Shown here piece by piece: positions 52,025 through 64,000 of a stretch of 64,000 bases of DNA. Numbering within the stretch: position 1 is the first letter of the stretch; every line of letters begins with the position of its first letter. The notes beneath the pieces were generated by a model. It ran no database searches and had not been told where the DNA came from. It saw nothing but the letters and a program-made list of their open reading frames with translations. A program made the position numbers and the translations under genes. Source of the DNA: Apostichopus japonicus (lineage: Eukaryota; Echinodermata; Holothuroidea; Aspidochirotida; Stichopodidae); contig NC_092575.1 of NCBI RefSeq assembly GCF_037975245.1, forward strand, positions 26,252,841 to 26,316,840, read 5' to 3'.

Positions 52025-54631
52025 GAAAGATTGTAAAATTAGTTTGCGATAGTGCCTCATGTGAAAGTGTTGTTGGCTCTATAGTGTGTTGGCCTATCCG
52101 TGCACCGATATCGTTATTCTCCCGGAAAGGAGCAAAGTACAGATAGTAAATTGCGGCTTTGATAAGCCAATGAGGCTTCTTCGCGAGTTCCTGCTTGCAG
52201 GAGGATCTAACAAAAATACAAACAAAATTATTGCATTTCTTAGTAATAAAAGTGTCATGTGCTAGTCAGTATCACTCCCCTAAAATACCACACGTGATAG
52301 ACTTTGAACAAAACCTAATATTGACTTAGTTTTGTCATGGACAATTTAGATCATATAAGTATGTCGTTCCCTACTTCCATTGTAAATACGAGAATGCGAA
52401 GAAAAATTGAAAACGACCTCTGTTGAACGACATTTATTACAATTACCGTCAACATTAAAAGGGTTATTAATATCAAAATAGGCGATACCGATTCCATAGA
52501 TAGGCTATCACCTATAGCCTCATCGGTGGGGGAGGGGGGGGGGGGGTACATGGTAAAGTGATGGGGTAGAGGATATGGCGAGAACGAGAAGGGGGGGGGG
52601 GCATCGGAGAGGTACGTTTGGAGATATACCTTGTTGTTGTAACACGTCACTCATTAAAGTAAGTACCGGCAGATTAGACAGAGCATGCATAAGATATGTG
52701 TAGGGGTGAAGGTTATATAGGCGTTTAGAGTGGAGTTGGGTGGCCGGGAAAGGGGATGGCCAGAGGAGGTGGTTGTAGTTATGTTTTTTTTGTGTCTGAA
52801 CTGGCAAGTATATTTCTACTTTTGTGATAATTTTGCTTGAAAAGTTATTCAGGAGTTTTGCCCAACGTGTAAAACATGATCAAATGTGCATTAATAGATG
52901 TGAAGGGTTAAACAATTAGCAGGGTGACAAAACCATGGAACTTCATTTCTGAAAAGGGATAAGCTTCTCATAGAATTGACGCACACATGTCGAATTGACC
53001 CCTGTGGCCCGGCTCGCGACCCCCCCCCCCCCCCCTCCCACCCAAACAGGTTTGCAATTACGGAGTTTTCAGCCAATCAGATTGCTCGTAACGTCGGCAT
53101 CAATTATGACCATTACTTGGAAGTTGGAAGACAAACACCGAATCAGAAGAGTGATAAGATCCATGAATGAGTTAATTGACGTCACTGAACAGATTAATGT
53201 TGTTATTGTTTGACCTGTGTCACTTAGTTATATCTGGTTATGAGGTTTCCTTCCAAACTCCCTAACTTTAATTTTAATGCTTGGAACACATGTTAACCTT
53301 ACTTATGATACATACGCTACATTCCATTGGGTTCGTGTTTACGTTATCCAAGGTTCGTGAGCCGTTCTATTGAAATCGGAATTCGTTTCGTGGAATGGGT
53401 ACACTAAAATCAACTTCACGACGCGAGTTCACGAATCTTGAATGCATATATACGCAAGACATGACAGCAGCAATAGTTTGAATCGGTACAATACGTGAGT
53501 GAATTGTGCGACTAGATTAGGACACTGTAGCTTCTTGTTTAAAATATGGAAAATGGTACGCGAATAATCAAGGCTTAATTTACACAATTTTTCTGTTGAA
53601 TAATATGTTACTCCATTGGGGAAAATCATATATAGAGGAAACTATTGAATAAACACCGTACATATAGGACGAGTATATCTTCGTTGCATCGAATGGATGC
53701 AGACATTTTGGTAACCTCAAAGTGAAGGTTTCTACGGTGATGACGTAATTTTCCGACCAATCATGAGCGACTATTTAAACTTAACTGTAACCCTGTTTGG
53801 GAGAAAAAAATCACGCCCGACTCCTTCCTCTATTTTCAACAGGCGACCATCTGTGTAGCTTACCCCAAAAAAGTATTTTCATTTATGAGAAAATGAAAGA
53901 ACCATAAAATCGGTATGGGCGGGCTTACGATACTTGCTTTAACAAAAATGGTTACTTTCAATTTCTGGAAAGGGCCAGTTCTAAAGTTTTTGCTATATAC
54001 GAACGGGGAGACTATTCTTGTTTAAGAAAGGGGGGGGGGGGGGGGGCGTGTTCCCATAAGCGTCATTGGCAAGCCTATTCATTGCTTCATCTGTCACCGA
54101 TCTAACCAGATTTAAAAAAAATAGATTGTGGGCATTTCGTGAACAATTTGGACCAAGTCGTAACACAGTGTGACGTCAGTGTTGTGACGTCAGAAAATAT
54201 ACACAAGGATGGTTTCAGTCCAAATAACTTCTGGCGGGTTTGTCAAGTTTCGTGTCGTTGCCACAAGTTAAGTGCTTGAACATCTGTACGGCACCAAAGT
54301 CAATAAACAATAGTTTCAAACGTTAACCACAGCACGTTTACTATAGGCTACGTGACTAACAAGTGGAAAACATCCATTCCTCTTTTCTTCGCTTTTGAAA
54401 GCCCAAACTGTATTCACCGAAAGGCAAATATGGTCAAACTAAGCAAAGAAGGACTGACATAGTTTTAAGGGAACAAAGATTGATTTAATGTCATTTGAAG
54501 AGTCCTAATTAAGCTAGGTTGACAATGTTAGAAAAGTCCGGCAAACAGTGTCAATAGGAACTTGCCAACAGAATAGAATAATAGAATGTTTACCATTAAC
54601 TGACTTCAGTAACTTTTAAGGTTGGTCAATA

Positions 54632-54670
54632 TTACAACAACAAAAACAACAACAAACAAATAACAAACAT
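54632..54670. repeat. AAC-rich microsatellite
   Basis: Imperfect AAC/AAAC units. Confidence 0.8.
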
Positions 54671-55540
54671 CCATAAAACTGCGCATTAAATTTGTGGGAC
54701 ACAACATCGTTTGGACCTAACCCACGGTTATCATAATTCAAGAATGATTTTTAACTATTAGAGCTCTCGTCTAGCTGGAGGGAGGGGGGGGGGGGGATCC
54801 AGATATGTGTGAATAAGACAAGCCTCGGTCTGAATAATGACAAGTATACGCAACACAAAATGCAGTTTTAACGAATCTTATAGGGTAGTGCCTGATTATC
54901 TACCAGTAACTACCCCCACCCCTTGGTCAAGAGGCATTCGCGAACAACTCCAGGTAAATCACACCAACTTCCTATGTTCTTATTGTGCCAGCAAAATATA
55001 ATAATAATAACAGGTGGGGGGGGGGGTGAGCATAAACGATGCCTTTAAGCTCAATATTGGGTGTTATTCGCGTCTCCCACCCCCCCCCCCCCCCGCCCTC
55101 CTCTCCCCCAATCTGCTTCTTCTCGACGAAACTAAAGTCAACTCATCAAGCGGTGGCATCCGGGTCGGGTTGTCGGAAATTCCGATATCGACTTTCGTCG
55201 TCGATGTCAGGAGATGAAGTCCCTAATGTCAGGAGAGAACGTCAAATATGGAACGGTCGGCCGATGCAGTGATCAAGAACATGAAAAAATATAAATGTGA
55301 ATCAGAGATGATACCGCAAGTAGTAAGCGCTAGCCAGGTCGCTCGACCTGATCTAGCTTTTTAATCACCGAATGTATATATGTTTTTGATACAGGTTGTG
55401 GGTCTTCGAGAGCTATGTCGTGGTATGTGGACAATTATGTAACAGGCACGCCTATAGAAGTCTTTATTTTCTTCCCTTGGCCTCTAATATAATCCCTGAT
55501 ACCAGTCTGTATCCCACTTACTCCCCCCTTCCCCTCTTCG

Positions 55541-55844
55541 CAGGCGCGTAGCGAGGAATTTGCCAAAGAGTGGGCGAACCTGTAGGCAAACTATCAGAGC
55601 CGTAGATACGGCATTGCAAACTATCTGAGCGTAGCACCACCATAAGTTGGCGCGAAGCGCACAAGAAAATTTTGGCCGAAAATGCCTCCCAGATCGCTGG
55701 AAATGGCACTTCCCAGGCCTTGTAAGATGTAACTAAACATTTTCTATTTTGAAATTACTAGCGATATCATAAAAACATACAAAAAATATATGCTCAAGGG
55801 GGGGGGGGGGGGGGAGGGGCGGTCGCCCCTTCGCTACGCGCCTG
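55541..55844 (+). mobile_element. Short MITE, second standalone copy (304 bp)
   Basis: Starts CAGGCGCGTAGCGAGG and ends TCGCTACGCGCCTG, giving matching inverted ends. The interior matches 34,128-34,379 and the homologous part of the composite element. No clean target duplication is visible, so the insertion is probably old or the flanks have changed. Confidence 0.75.
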
Positions 55845-58129
55845 CCCCTCGACAGGCCTCTGTCGGTGATCATTACCTACAAATCGAATTACTAAGATAT
55901 GTCCTGACGATATGCCCGCTTCTTGTTGTATATTCCTGTTTGGTCAAAGTTGCATAAGTTTCTCTATAATCAGGTGAATAGTACGACCCTATAGAATGTG
56001 TTTATTCCCGAAAATACGATTTTTTTTTTAATACGTTGAAGTAAAGTTTTATGCATGGATTTGGCAGCACAATGGGTGACGTCATCATGGCAAATGAGTT
56101 TGCAATATTTGTCTTTTTCTTCATTATGTGTACAAAGAATTTATCACAGAAAATATTCTACGGTATTCGTGTAAAGAGAAGAATTTTGTCTATAGCTAAC
56201 CAAACATTCCAATTACTCTATATTTCAATAACAATGAATCAACAAAGTTGTTGACTACGTTACAGACCACCTACTGTGAATCTTTTGGCAACGCCCCCCC
56301 AATAAACAAGAAAGAATTAGTCAATGGCGTCAATGAAGCCGACCCCTAAGTTTATGGGGGATGAGGGGGGGGGGTGGAGACGGGTCTGGGGACCTCCCCA
56401 GCAAAACAAAACTAGAGTCAAATGGTGCATTCTGATGCATATTTAGACTTAGTAATAAATTCAAAACTTCCCGTACTGATTTAGGTAGGGATATGTCTTT
56501 ATGGGGAAGGGCAGATGAGAATGAAGTATTTTATAAAGAAGAGATGTTTTCGTGTGTTTTGAAGCCAACTCCTTTATGGGGGGGGGGGGGGGCTGGAGGG
56601 GTGTGCACCTGTGGATAACCCAGAAACCGAACTTAAAAGTGTAGACGTCAAATGCGGCATGCTGAGGCACATTTATAATATATATATATTATGTCTATAT
56701 AGGAAGCAGATGTTGCTCAATGTTGCACTCAGGCAAGTCACATGGTAGAGAAACGCTGCATCAGGAGGGGAGGGGGCTACGTCCAAACAATCGAATCTTC
56801 GCTAATTGTTACATGGGTGGGGATACAGACATGCCATTCCTTTGAATATACATGCTGTAAAGGTGGGGAAGGGCTGCGGGGGGAGGCGTACGTTTTGTTC
56901 TGTGCATAAAATCTGAATTGCATTGAATAAAATGAAATTTTTTAGCATGTGGTGAAAAATTTTAATACTTAAGAATTTAAAAGATGTGAATAATATATCC
57001 ACCTTGGCAAAGTCAAGAATAGTCACTATAAGAATAAAGACAACACTGGTAAAAAGACCTGTATGAATATTTAACATTTATTACAAGGATATGGCACAAG
57101 ATTTTATGTCTACTCATGCATTTTGAGAAGACAGAAATCAGATTATTTCAGCAAACCAGTTTTTTCCCCATAATCATCCATTATTAATTAATATGATACA
57201 TTTACATGTAGACGGGGAAAAAAAAAGACCGTCGAACAATCAGCTGAGCAGAACATCTTGAGTTTATCAACCAGCTAAGGGCTACAATGCTGGGGAGGGG
57301 GAGGATGGGGCAATGAGTCCCCAGATAAAAAACTAATTCTAACTACTGTCATTTATGTAATATTTGAATTATTAATTATAAATTTTTAAACCAAGGAGTA
57401 CTGTCTGCTTTAGATACTGTTCTCTAGTTTCAGAGTATGGCGTGACTAGTCACAACATGACTTAGACTGAACACATGCTTCTGGTATGTAATGTAACTTC
57501 TTAAAGTAATATAACAAAATGATATTTCTTCAAAAAATAAAGAGAAACTTTCTTACAAGAAGAGTCGATAGAGAGAGGTAAACCAAGGAAGAAATCGTAG
57601 TCTTGAATATGAAACAATTTATCCGTGGGCCTGCATAGCAGTTTTTTGAAATTGTTTCTAAAATATATTTATTTACAACATGATTCCTATAGTCAACCCA
57701 AACCTGACAACATCAGTTATTTGTTTCGGTTTAGTTTTCAGCTTAAAGAAGTTTTGTTTAATATGAGAGAAAGAAAAGAAAAAAGAAGAAGATAATTCAA
57801 TTCACTTTGTGAATTTTTTTGTGGCATAACTAAAAATTAACCATGTAAGAAAATAACTGTATGATCTGACTTTGTCAACATTTTTGTTACAGTAATACAG
57901 GAAACTCACATCCGATATTTTAAATCCCTTCAGGTTTATTTTTGGAGTAAGCTTTTACGATAAAGTTCAACCCTTTTCCATGCTTGATTGTTTCCTTCTT
58001 CCTCAGTGTAAATCGATTACACAGAAAAAAAACCCATCTTATCATCTAGTGGCATCAACAATTCAACGATTCAACATTTCACATTAATGTTGTAATCCTT
58101 AATCATTATACCTAGTACAGCTTGGTACA
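55845..58129. other. Non-coding stretch
   Basis: G-runs at 56,365 and 56,580. From about 56,900 the sequence becomes uniformly AT-rich with few transposon signs, and TTTATT words (minus-strand AATAAA) near 57,068 and 57,666 would suit the 3' end of a minus-strand transcript. Confidence 0.4.
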
Positions 58130-58765
58130 TGATTAACATCCTCAAATTAGAATTATTAGGAGGTATGAGACTTGAATAATACAGTTAGGTAAGATGGACA
58201 TCCTCAAAGCAGAATTGTTCAGAGGTATGAGACTTGAATAGTACAGTAAGGTGGGGTTAACATCCTCAAAACAGAATTATTAAGGGGTATGAGACTTGAA
58301 TAATACATTTAGGTGTGATTAACTTCGTCAAAACAGAATTATTAAGAGGTATGAGACTTTAATAGTACAGTTAGATGTGATTAACATCCTCAAAACAGAA
58401 TTATTCAGAGGTATGAGACTTAGGTGTAATTAACATCCTCAAAACAGAATTGTTCAGAGGTATGAGACTTGAATAGTACAATAAAGTGTGGTTAACATCC
58501 TCAAAACAGAATTATTAAGAGGTATGAGACTTGAATAATACATTTAGGTGTGATTAACTTCGTCAAAACAGAATTATTAAGAGGTATGAGACTTTAATAG
58601 TACAGTTAGATGTGATTAACATCCTCAAAACAGAATTATTCAGAGGTATGAGACTTAAATAATACAGTTAGGTATGATTAACATCGTCAAAACAGAATTG
58701 TTCAGAGGTATGATACTTGAATAGTACAATTAACATCCTCAAAACAGAATTGTTAAGAGGTATTC
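58130..58765. repeat. Tandem array of a roughly 62-bp unit, about 10 copies
   Basis: Units contain ATTAACATCCTCAAAACAG, AATTATTAAGAGGTATGAGA and CTTGAATAATACAGTTAGG. One unit is shortened by about 13 bp near 58,420. A four-unit block of about 235 bp repeats (compare the TTAACTTCGTC variants near 58,320 and 58,555). Confidence 0.9.
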
Positions 58766-59175
58766 CATTAAGCAGAAATCATTTTCAAGGCTGGCTTTAT
58801 CAGTTTTCTCTTTCGAGTGATATACTTTCAAGAGATATAGTGTAATGTTATTCAAACAACTCTCCTACCCCCCACCCATACCCCTTCCCATCCCTGCTCT
58901 ACCAAATCTAGGTAACAAAAGCGACAACAACAGCAAAAGCTTTAATCCCAGAATGCCATAAACTTCATTGAAAACATCAGCAAGGTATTAAATATATATT
59001 AAGTACTGTACTGTAATCAGTGGTAAATCCAATTACCATCTTGAATAAAACACCATTTCATTTTTTTGACACAAATAAAAACTTATGAAATTTCATGTAT
59101 TTGACTTGATTAATTATTGGGGAAAACGCAAGGGCAAGCAAGGTTAGGTGTTAAAGGAGAAGGGAAAACCAATTC

Positions 59176-59283
59176 TCACTTCTTAGACAGATATCCAACG
59201 ATTTTGTAAGCAGCAATGAGGTCGTCTTGGACCCCACTATGCACGTTGGTGAGTAGTCTACAAGCTCGGCCAAATGTTAGATA
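59176..59283 (-). CDS. Candidate C-terminal coding exon, unknown protein
   Basis: On the minus strand an acceptor-like GACCCAGCTACAG is followed by 35 sense codons and TGA. The peptide starts YLTFGRACRLLTNV and ends AAYKIVGYLSKK. Its composition and helical pattern look protein-like, and it is the only frame open after the acceptor. I do not recognise the family and found no convincing upstream exon. It may be the end of a minus-strand gene whose other exons are outside or hidden in 59.3-62.5 kb, or a chance frame. Confidence 0.25.
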   Translation of the reverse strand, partial: YLTFGRACRLLTNVHSGVQDDLIAAYKIVGYLSKK

Positions 59284-60639
59284 CTGTAGCTGGGTCCGAA
59301 CTAGCAATTATGTCTAACCTATTCAATGAATGGTGTACTGCTATCGCTTGCAAACCTCACAGATGGGAAGCTTTAAGGTGATTTTTCTTTCGCATCTTAA
59401 AACGAGCAATTTGTTTGAAAAATATGCAAATATAATATATTATATACCATACAAAGAAAAAAGAAGGAAAAAAGAGAATAAAAAGCAAAGGAAAAAGTAG
59501 GTCACCTGGTAATTTTAAAGATGAAGAAGGATCATACTTAGTTCACTCATCATGGATAGCTGATGCCTAAAATACCAGATGTCTCTAAAAGGGTTTATTT
59601 TAATGTAAGTATTACTCTCTAGATGAGGGTTGAACTAGACTAGCCATGTATCGTGAGGGATTCATTCTATTCGTAGACGCCTTTTACTGACTTAGACCTG
59701 GCTAGACATAACTAGGATCAATTTCCCTCGGTTTTCGTACACACTGCTTCGTCTTCTCAATCCAGTGCGATCACAGACATGTCATCGTAGGTTACAAGGC
59801 TGGCGATTTTAGTTATACTGTGGAACCAAAAGAAGAAAGGGATGAAAGGTTCTCAAAAATCATGGCCCGAAAAGTTTACAAAAATTTGATTTAAAAACTT
59901 TCCTGAAGTATCATGAATAGCTTAAAGCATCTTTCCTCATTAAAAAAAAAAAAAAAATCAAGTCATGAGCTATTGCATGGGTTACAGCAAATGTTAAGAA
60001 AGGTTCTTGCATTGGTCATTATAAATCTTTGATACTGTACTTTAACCAAATTCCCATCACAACATAAATTATTAGCTGGAGTAGACAGGCTTCATTGAAG
60101 TCGGCTCAGGAACATTGCCTATTTGTATGATGTTTATACCAGGGATGAGCCTGGGGTAAAATACAAATCACAGAATTTTCAAACGTTGCGGTATAGGCTC
60201 CAGTTTGCGGATGCTACAGTGTGTTAGGATAATAGTTTTTGTCCCTGAGGTAGAAAAGAAATCACGGATATTCCGCGTTATATTCCGCTGTTATACACTA
60301 ACTGAAAGTCTCTAAACAATAAATGAAACAATATTTCATTCATAGTTCAAAGTATGTTTGTTGAATAACAACCTGATACACTGTTTCATCAATTGAAATA
60401 CAGTTTCAGAGTAATGATTGTTGGGTCTGGTAATACTGGTAACCACATGCAAATACAGTCTGAAAAATGTCTTATAAATGTGAAGATATGTATGTATTTC
60501 AATGGAATGCAAATAAAGGATGGTTAGAAAATTAGATTCTAAACCTAAAAAGACCAAGTCTTCCCACTAAAGCTTTCCAAACTTTACCGCCGATGCTTTC
60601 ATTTTGAACAATTTTTCTGCCTTCCTGTTCGCTGTGACT

Positions 60640-61960
60640 CATACAGGTTTTCAGGGTCTGTAGTACTACAGCCTTATCACATTGTAGGCTTGCCTTCAAC
60701 ATTACACGAGTCTAATATTTATGAACATTATAAAAGCAAAATAGACTGTGTAAGTTCCACAGACTCTTTCTAATAGAAAATTTCAACAATCAATGTTACA
60801 ATGTCTTTTAACTAAAACTTAGATCATAAAAATGTGATAATTTTAACACAAATCAATTGTTCTCTTGTGAGAACAAAGGAACCTCCAGCTGTGGCATTTC
60901 TTTTGTTGCATAATTCATGTTTCTTTTGTGTCAAAGGTAGATGATTTGAATAAGAATTGATGTTTCATAATTATTCAAATTTGCAAAAGTAATCAAGATG
61001 AAAACGTCGCTCATTCATGGGAAATTTGGCCAAAAATGATATGAGATTATTGATTAAGAGTGGAAATATTTGCTATTATATGACTTACTATTTCGTCAGT
61101 TATGAAAAATTATGATCTCTTCAAAACATAAATTTACATATATAAAAAAAAGGTAATTTATTCGTAGCTTCTTCAATTAAAATCATTTAACTTACTTGAT
61201 TTACCTACAAAATTCTGGGCTAAAGTTATTACTTTCATCAAAAATTAATTGGGTGAATTCCCATCAAACTGCACCATTTTGGGCTTGTATCAAATCAAAT
61301 AAGTAACATTTGTCAACATAGATATTAACCAACTTATTAAATTTCATTTGAAACAAATTTGAGGTAAATTTGAGTAAATAAACAACAAAGTCACTTTCAT
61401 AAATTATCTGCCATGGTTATTCATGATGTTACACTGTTGGTATGGCAAGTCCGCCAACCAAAAGCTCTCCACAATTGACCATTAATTCTTCCTTTTTTTC
61501 AATAATTTTTCGTCTCTTTATTTGCCTCAATCACTGAGCTGCATACGGGCAGTCTGTGTTGTGTTGTGGTTCTGCAACAGTATCGCAGTGCAGACTTGCC
61601 TTCAACAATACACTTGTAATTTTTGCTCATAAATTTTCAACTACAGTATCAATGACATTACAGTTTCTTTTGCGTAGTACCCATAATTAAAAACTTCATT
61701 CATGGAAGTACTATATGGTGTTCGAACAAATCAATTGTACTCTTGTGAGAACAAAGGACCCTCCAGCTGTGGCAATTCATTTGCTGAAACTGTACTGCGT
61801 AATTCATGTTTCTAAAATTAAAATTGATTTTGGATATTTAAGAAACAAATTTTGAAATCAATAATTCAAGGTGGACACATTGCTCGTTCATGGGAAATGT
61901 TACAAGTCGAAAAGAAGAAAGTGCTATTGATTAAGAGCGGAAACGACTTGCTATTCTATA
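60640..61960. repeat. Diverged duplication, offset about 880 bp
   Basis: 60,640-61,060 and 61,535-61,960 share, in order, GCTTGCCTTCAACA, AAATCAATTGT, TCTTGTGAGAACAAAGGA, CCTCCAGCTGTGGCA, TAATTCATGTTTCT, TTCATGGGAAAT and GATTAAGAG. The 25-30-bp block around the CCTCCAGCTGTGG word is far better conserved than the rest. Confidence 0.75.
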
Positions 61961-62504
61961 ACTGGTTCATCAAATTACGGAAAGCGACCCTTAGCTGCAC
62001 TGTGTGCGGGAAAGCAATTGCAGCAAAACTGTTTTGAAATTGAAAACAGTTATCCACAACAAACTGTTCGCTATTTGCATGATGATGTCACTATAAAAGT
62101 TAAACATTTTGCCAAATTTATTTTAGTATTTCCCACCATTTAATGATTTGTTTGGTCACCTGCTATCAACTTTTGTGACAACATAAACTAAACCCGAAAA
62201 TAACTTATTGAAACAACATATAAAAAACATAAAAAAAAAGAAAATATGAATTATGAGCTGCAGGGATATTGAAGCTTGACATCACAATGTACATAAAGCT
62301 TTATTTACAAAACCCGGAGTTCACTTATTTACACATTTCCACCTGACTCCAGTACTAATCAGATGGAAGTACCTAAGATTTATGACAGTAAAACAATGAG
62401 TATATAGCAAACCACATTGAAACGAAGAAAGTAAATAAAATGTATAAAAGATTAATGATCTAGGCACATGACAAATCTCTTTTCAAAAATTAGCAATGAC
62501 ATCC

Positions 62505-64000
62505 TTTAAAAGTTTATTGAAACTAATCAAAAGTAAACATACAATATCAACAAAACCTTACTGAAACTATTCAAAAGTAAACATGCAATATCACCAAAAC
62601 CTTACCGAAACTATTCCAAAGTGAACAAACAATATTACCAAACCATACTTAAACTATTCAAAAGTAAACATACAATATCACCAAAACCTTACTGAAACTA
62701 TTCAAAAGTAAACATGCAATATCACCAAAACCTTATCGAAACTATTCAAAAGTAAACAAACAATATAAAAAAAAACCTTACTGAAACTATTCAAAAGTAA
62801 ACATACAATATCAACAAACCCTTACTGAAACTATTCAAAAGTAAACATACAATATCAACAAAACCTTACTGAAACTATTCAAAAGTAAACAAACAATATC
62901 ACCAAACCTTACCGAAACTATTCAAAAGTAAACATGCGATATCACCAAAACCTTACTGAAACTATTCAAAAGTAAACAAACAATATAAAAAAAACCTTAC
63001 TGAAACTATTCAAAAGTAAACATACAATATCAACAAACCCTTACTGAAACTATTCAAAAGTAAACATACAATATCAACAAAACCTTACTGAAACTATTCA
63101 AAAGTAAACATACAATATCAACAAAACCTTACTTAAACTATTCAAAAGTAAACATACAATATCAACAAACCCTTACTGAAACTATTCAAAAGTAAACATA
63201 CAATATCACCAAAACCTTACAGAAACTTTTTGAAAGTAAACATACAATATCACCAAAACCTTATCGAAACTATTCAAACGTAAACAAGCAATATCAACAA
63301 AACCTTACCGAAACTATTCAAAAGTAAATAAACAATATCATCAAAACCTTACTAAAACTTTTCAAAAGTAAACACACAATATCACCAAAACTTTATCGAA
63401 ACTATTCAAACGTAAACAAGCAATATCAACAAAACCTTACCAAAACTATTCAAAAGTAATAAACAATATCATCAAAACCTTACTAAAACTTTTCAAAAGT
63501 AAACATACAATATCACCAAAACCTTACTGAAACTATTCAAAAGTAAACATACAATATCAACAAACCCTTACTGAAACTATTCAAAAGTAAACATACAATA
63601 TCAACAAACCCTTACTTAAACTATTCAAAAGTAAACATACAATATCAACAAACCCTTACTGAAACTATTCAAAAGTAAACATACAATATCACCAAAACCT
63701 TACAGAAACTTTTTGAAAGTAAACATACAATATCACCAAAACCTTATCGAAACTATTCAAACGTAAACAAGCAATATCAACAAAACCTTACCGAAACTAT
63801 TCAAAAGTAAATAAACAATATCATCAAAACCTTACTAAAACTTTTCAAAAGTAAACACACAATATCACCAAAACTTTATCGAAACTATTCAAACGTAAAC
63901 AAGCAATATCAACAAAACCTTACCAAAACTATTCAAAAGTAATAAACAATATCATCAAAACCTTACTAAAACTTTTCAAAAGTAAACATACAATATCACC
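62505..64000. repeat. Tandem array of a 44-bp unit, reaching the window edge
   Basis: About 34 copies of a unit reading CTTACTGAAACTATTCAAAA, GTAAACATACAATATCAACA, AAAC. Variants (ACAGAAACTTTTTGAAAG, CAAACGTAAACAAGC, AAGTAATAAACAATATCATC) recur in the same order 483 bp apart, so the array has higher-order repeats of 11 units. It continues beyond 64,000. Confidence 0.95.

Larger units (their letters stand above)
50050..55540. other. Non-coding stretch with many G/C runs
   Basis: Long G- or C-runs occur at 51,350, 52,535, 52,590, 53,022, 54,030, 54,785, 55,016 and 55,080. The short Pro-rich frames arise from them. Three perfect TGACGTCA sites lie at 53,177, 54,171 and 54,185. No exon is recognised. 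Confidence 0.5.

Noticed and set aside
61852-62037. 61-codon frame in the second duplicate
   Set aside because: The homologous stretch of the first duplicate is not open and the peptide shows no recognisable features.

Overview
This is a eukaryotic, almost certainly animal, window. It is AT-rich, has no operon-like gene packing, and contains many microsatellites, tandem satellites and short inverted-repeat transposons. One clear protein gene is present. The combination of an intron-poor fatty-acid elongase, hAT and TTAA transposons, very frequent poly(G)/poly(C) runs and a dispersed repeat built from AGGTCA half-sites suggests a marine invertebrate, possibly an echinoderm or another deuterostome. 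That placement is inference; nothing in the sequence fixes the species.

Layout. Positions 1-12,000 are mostly non-coding, with fragments of a TIR element that carries AGGTCA repeats (461-670 and 4149-5081), a hAT MITE with a perfect 8-bp target duplication (8558-9056) and a 165-bp tandem repeat (10,946-11,345). At 12,282-13,139 there is an uninterrupted 286-copy ATG trinucleotide tract. A TTAA-flanked MITE lies at 13,260-13,607, with a decayed copy at 16,797-17,143. Three copies of one 1.8-2.0 kb nested element lie at 13,967-15,762, 17,524-19,472 and 28,844-30,817. Each has matching terminal inverted repeats and its own 5-bp target duplication, and each carries an older hAT-like element inside it. 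A 103-bp satellite fills 24,648-26,850. Positions 31,000-44,900 are AT-rich and non-coding, with two small MITEs, a long (TA)n tract and several local duplications.

The one confident gene is an ELOVL6-type very-long-chain fatty-acid elongase on the minus strand (45,497-46,468). It has all four family motifs and an unusual Asn/Gly/Ser-rich C-terminal tail. A strong splice acceptor lies just upstream of its ATG and a polyadenylation signal about 0.5 kb downstream of its stop. Beyond it, 47.5-50.1 kb carries inverted and single copies of a retroelement-like end with a hammerhead-ribozyme-like core. Positions 57-62 kb form a quieter AT-rich stretch with weak minus-strand exon candidates and an 880-bp duplication. 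Tandem arrays of 62 bp (58.1-58.8 kb) and 44 bp (62.5 kb to the window end) both show higher-order structure.

Apart from the elongase, no set of genes acts together here. The interest lies in the architecture of the repeats.
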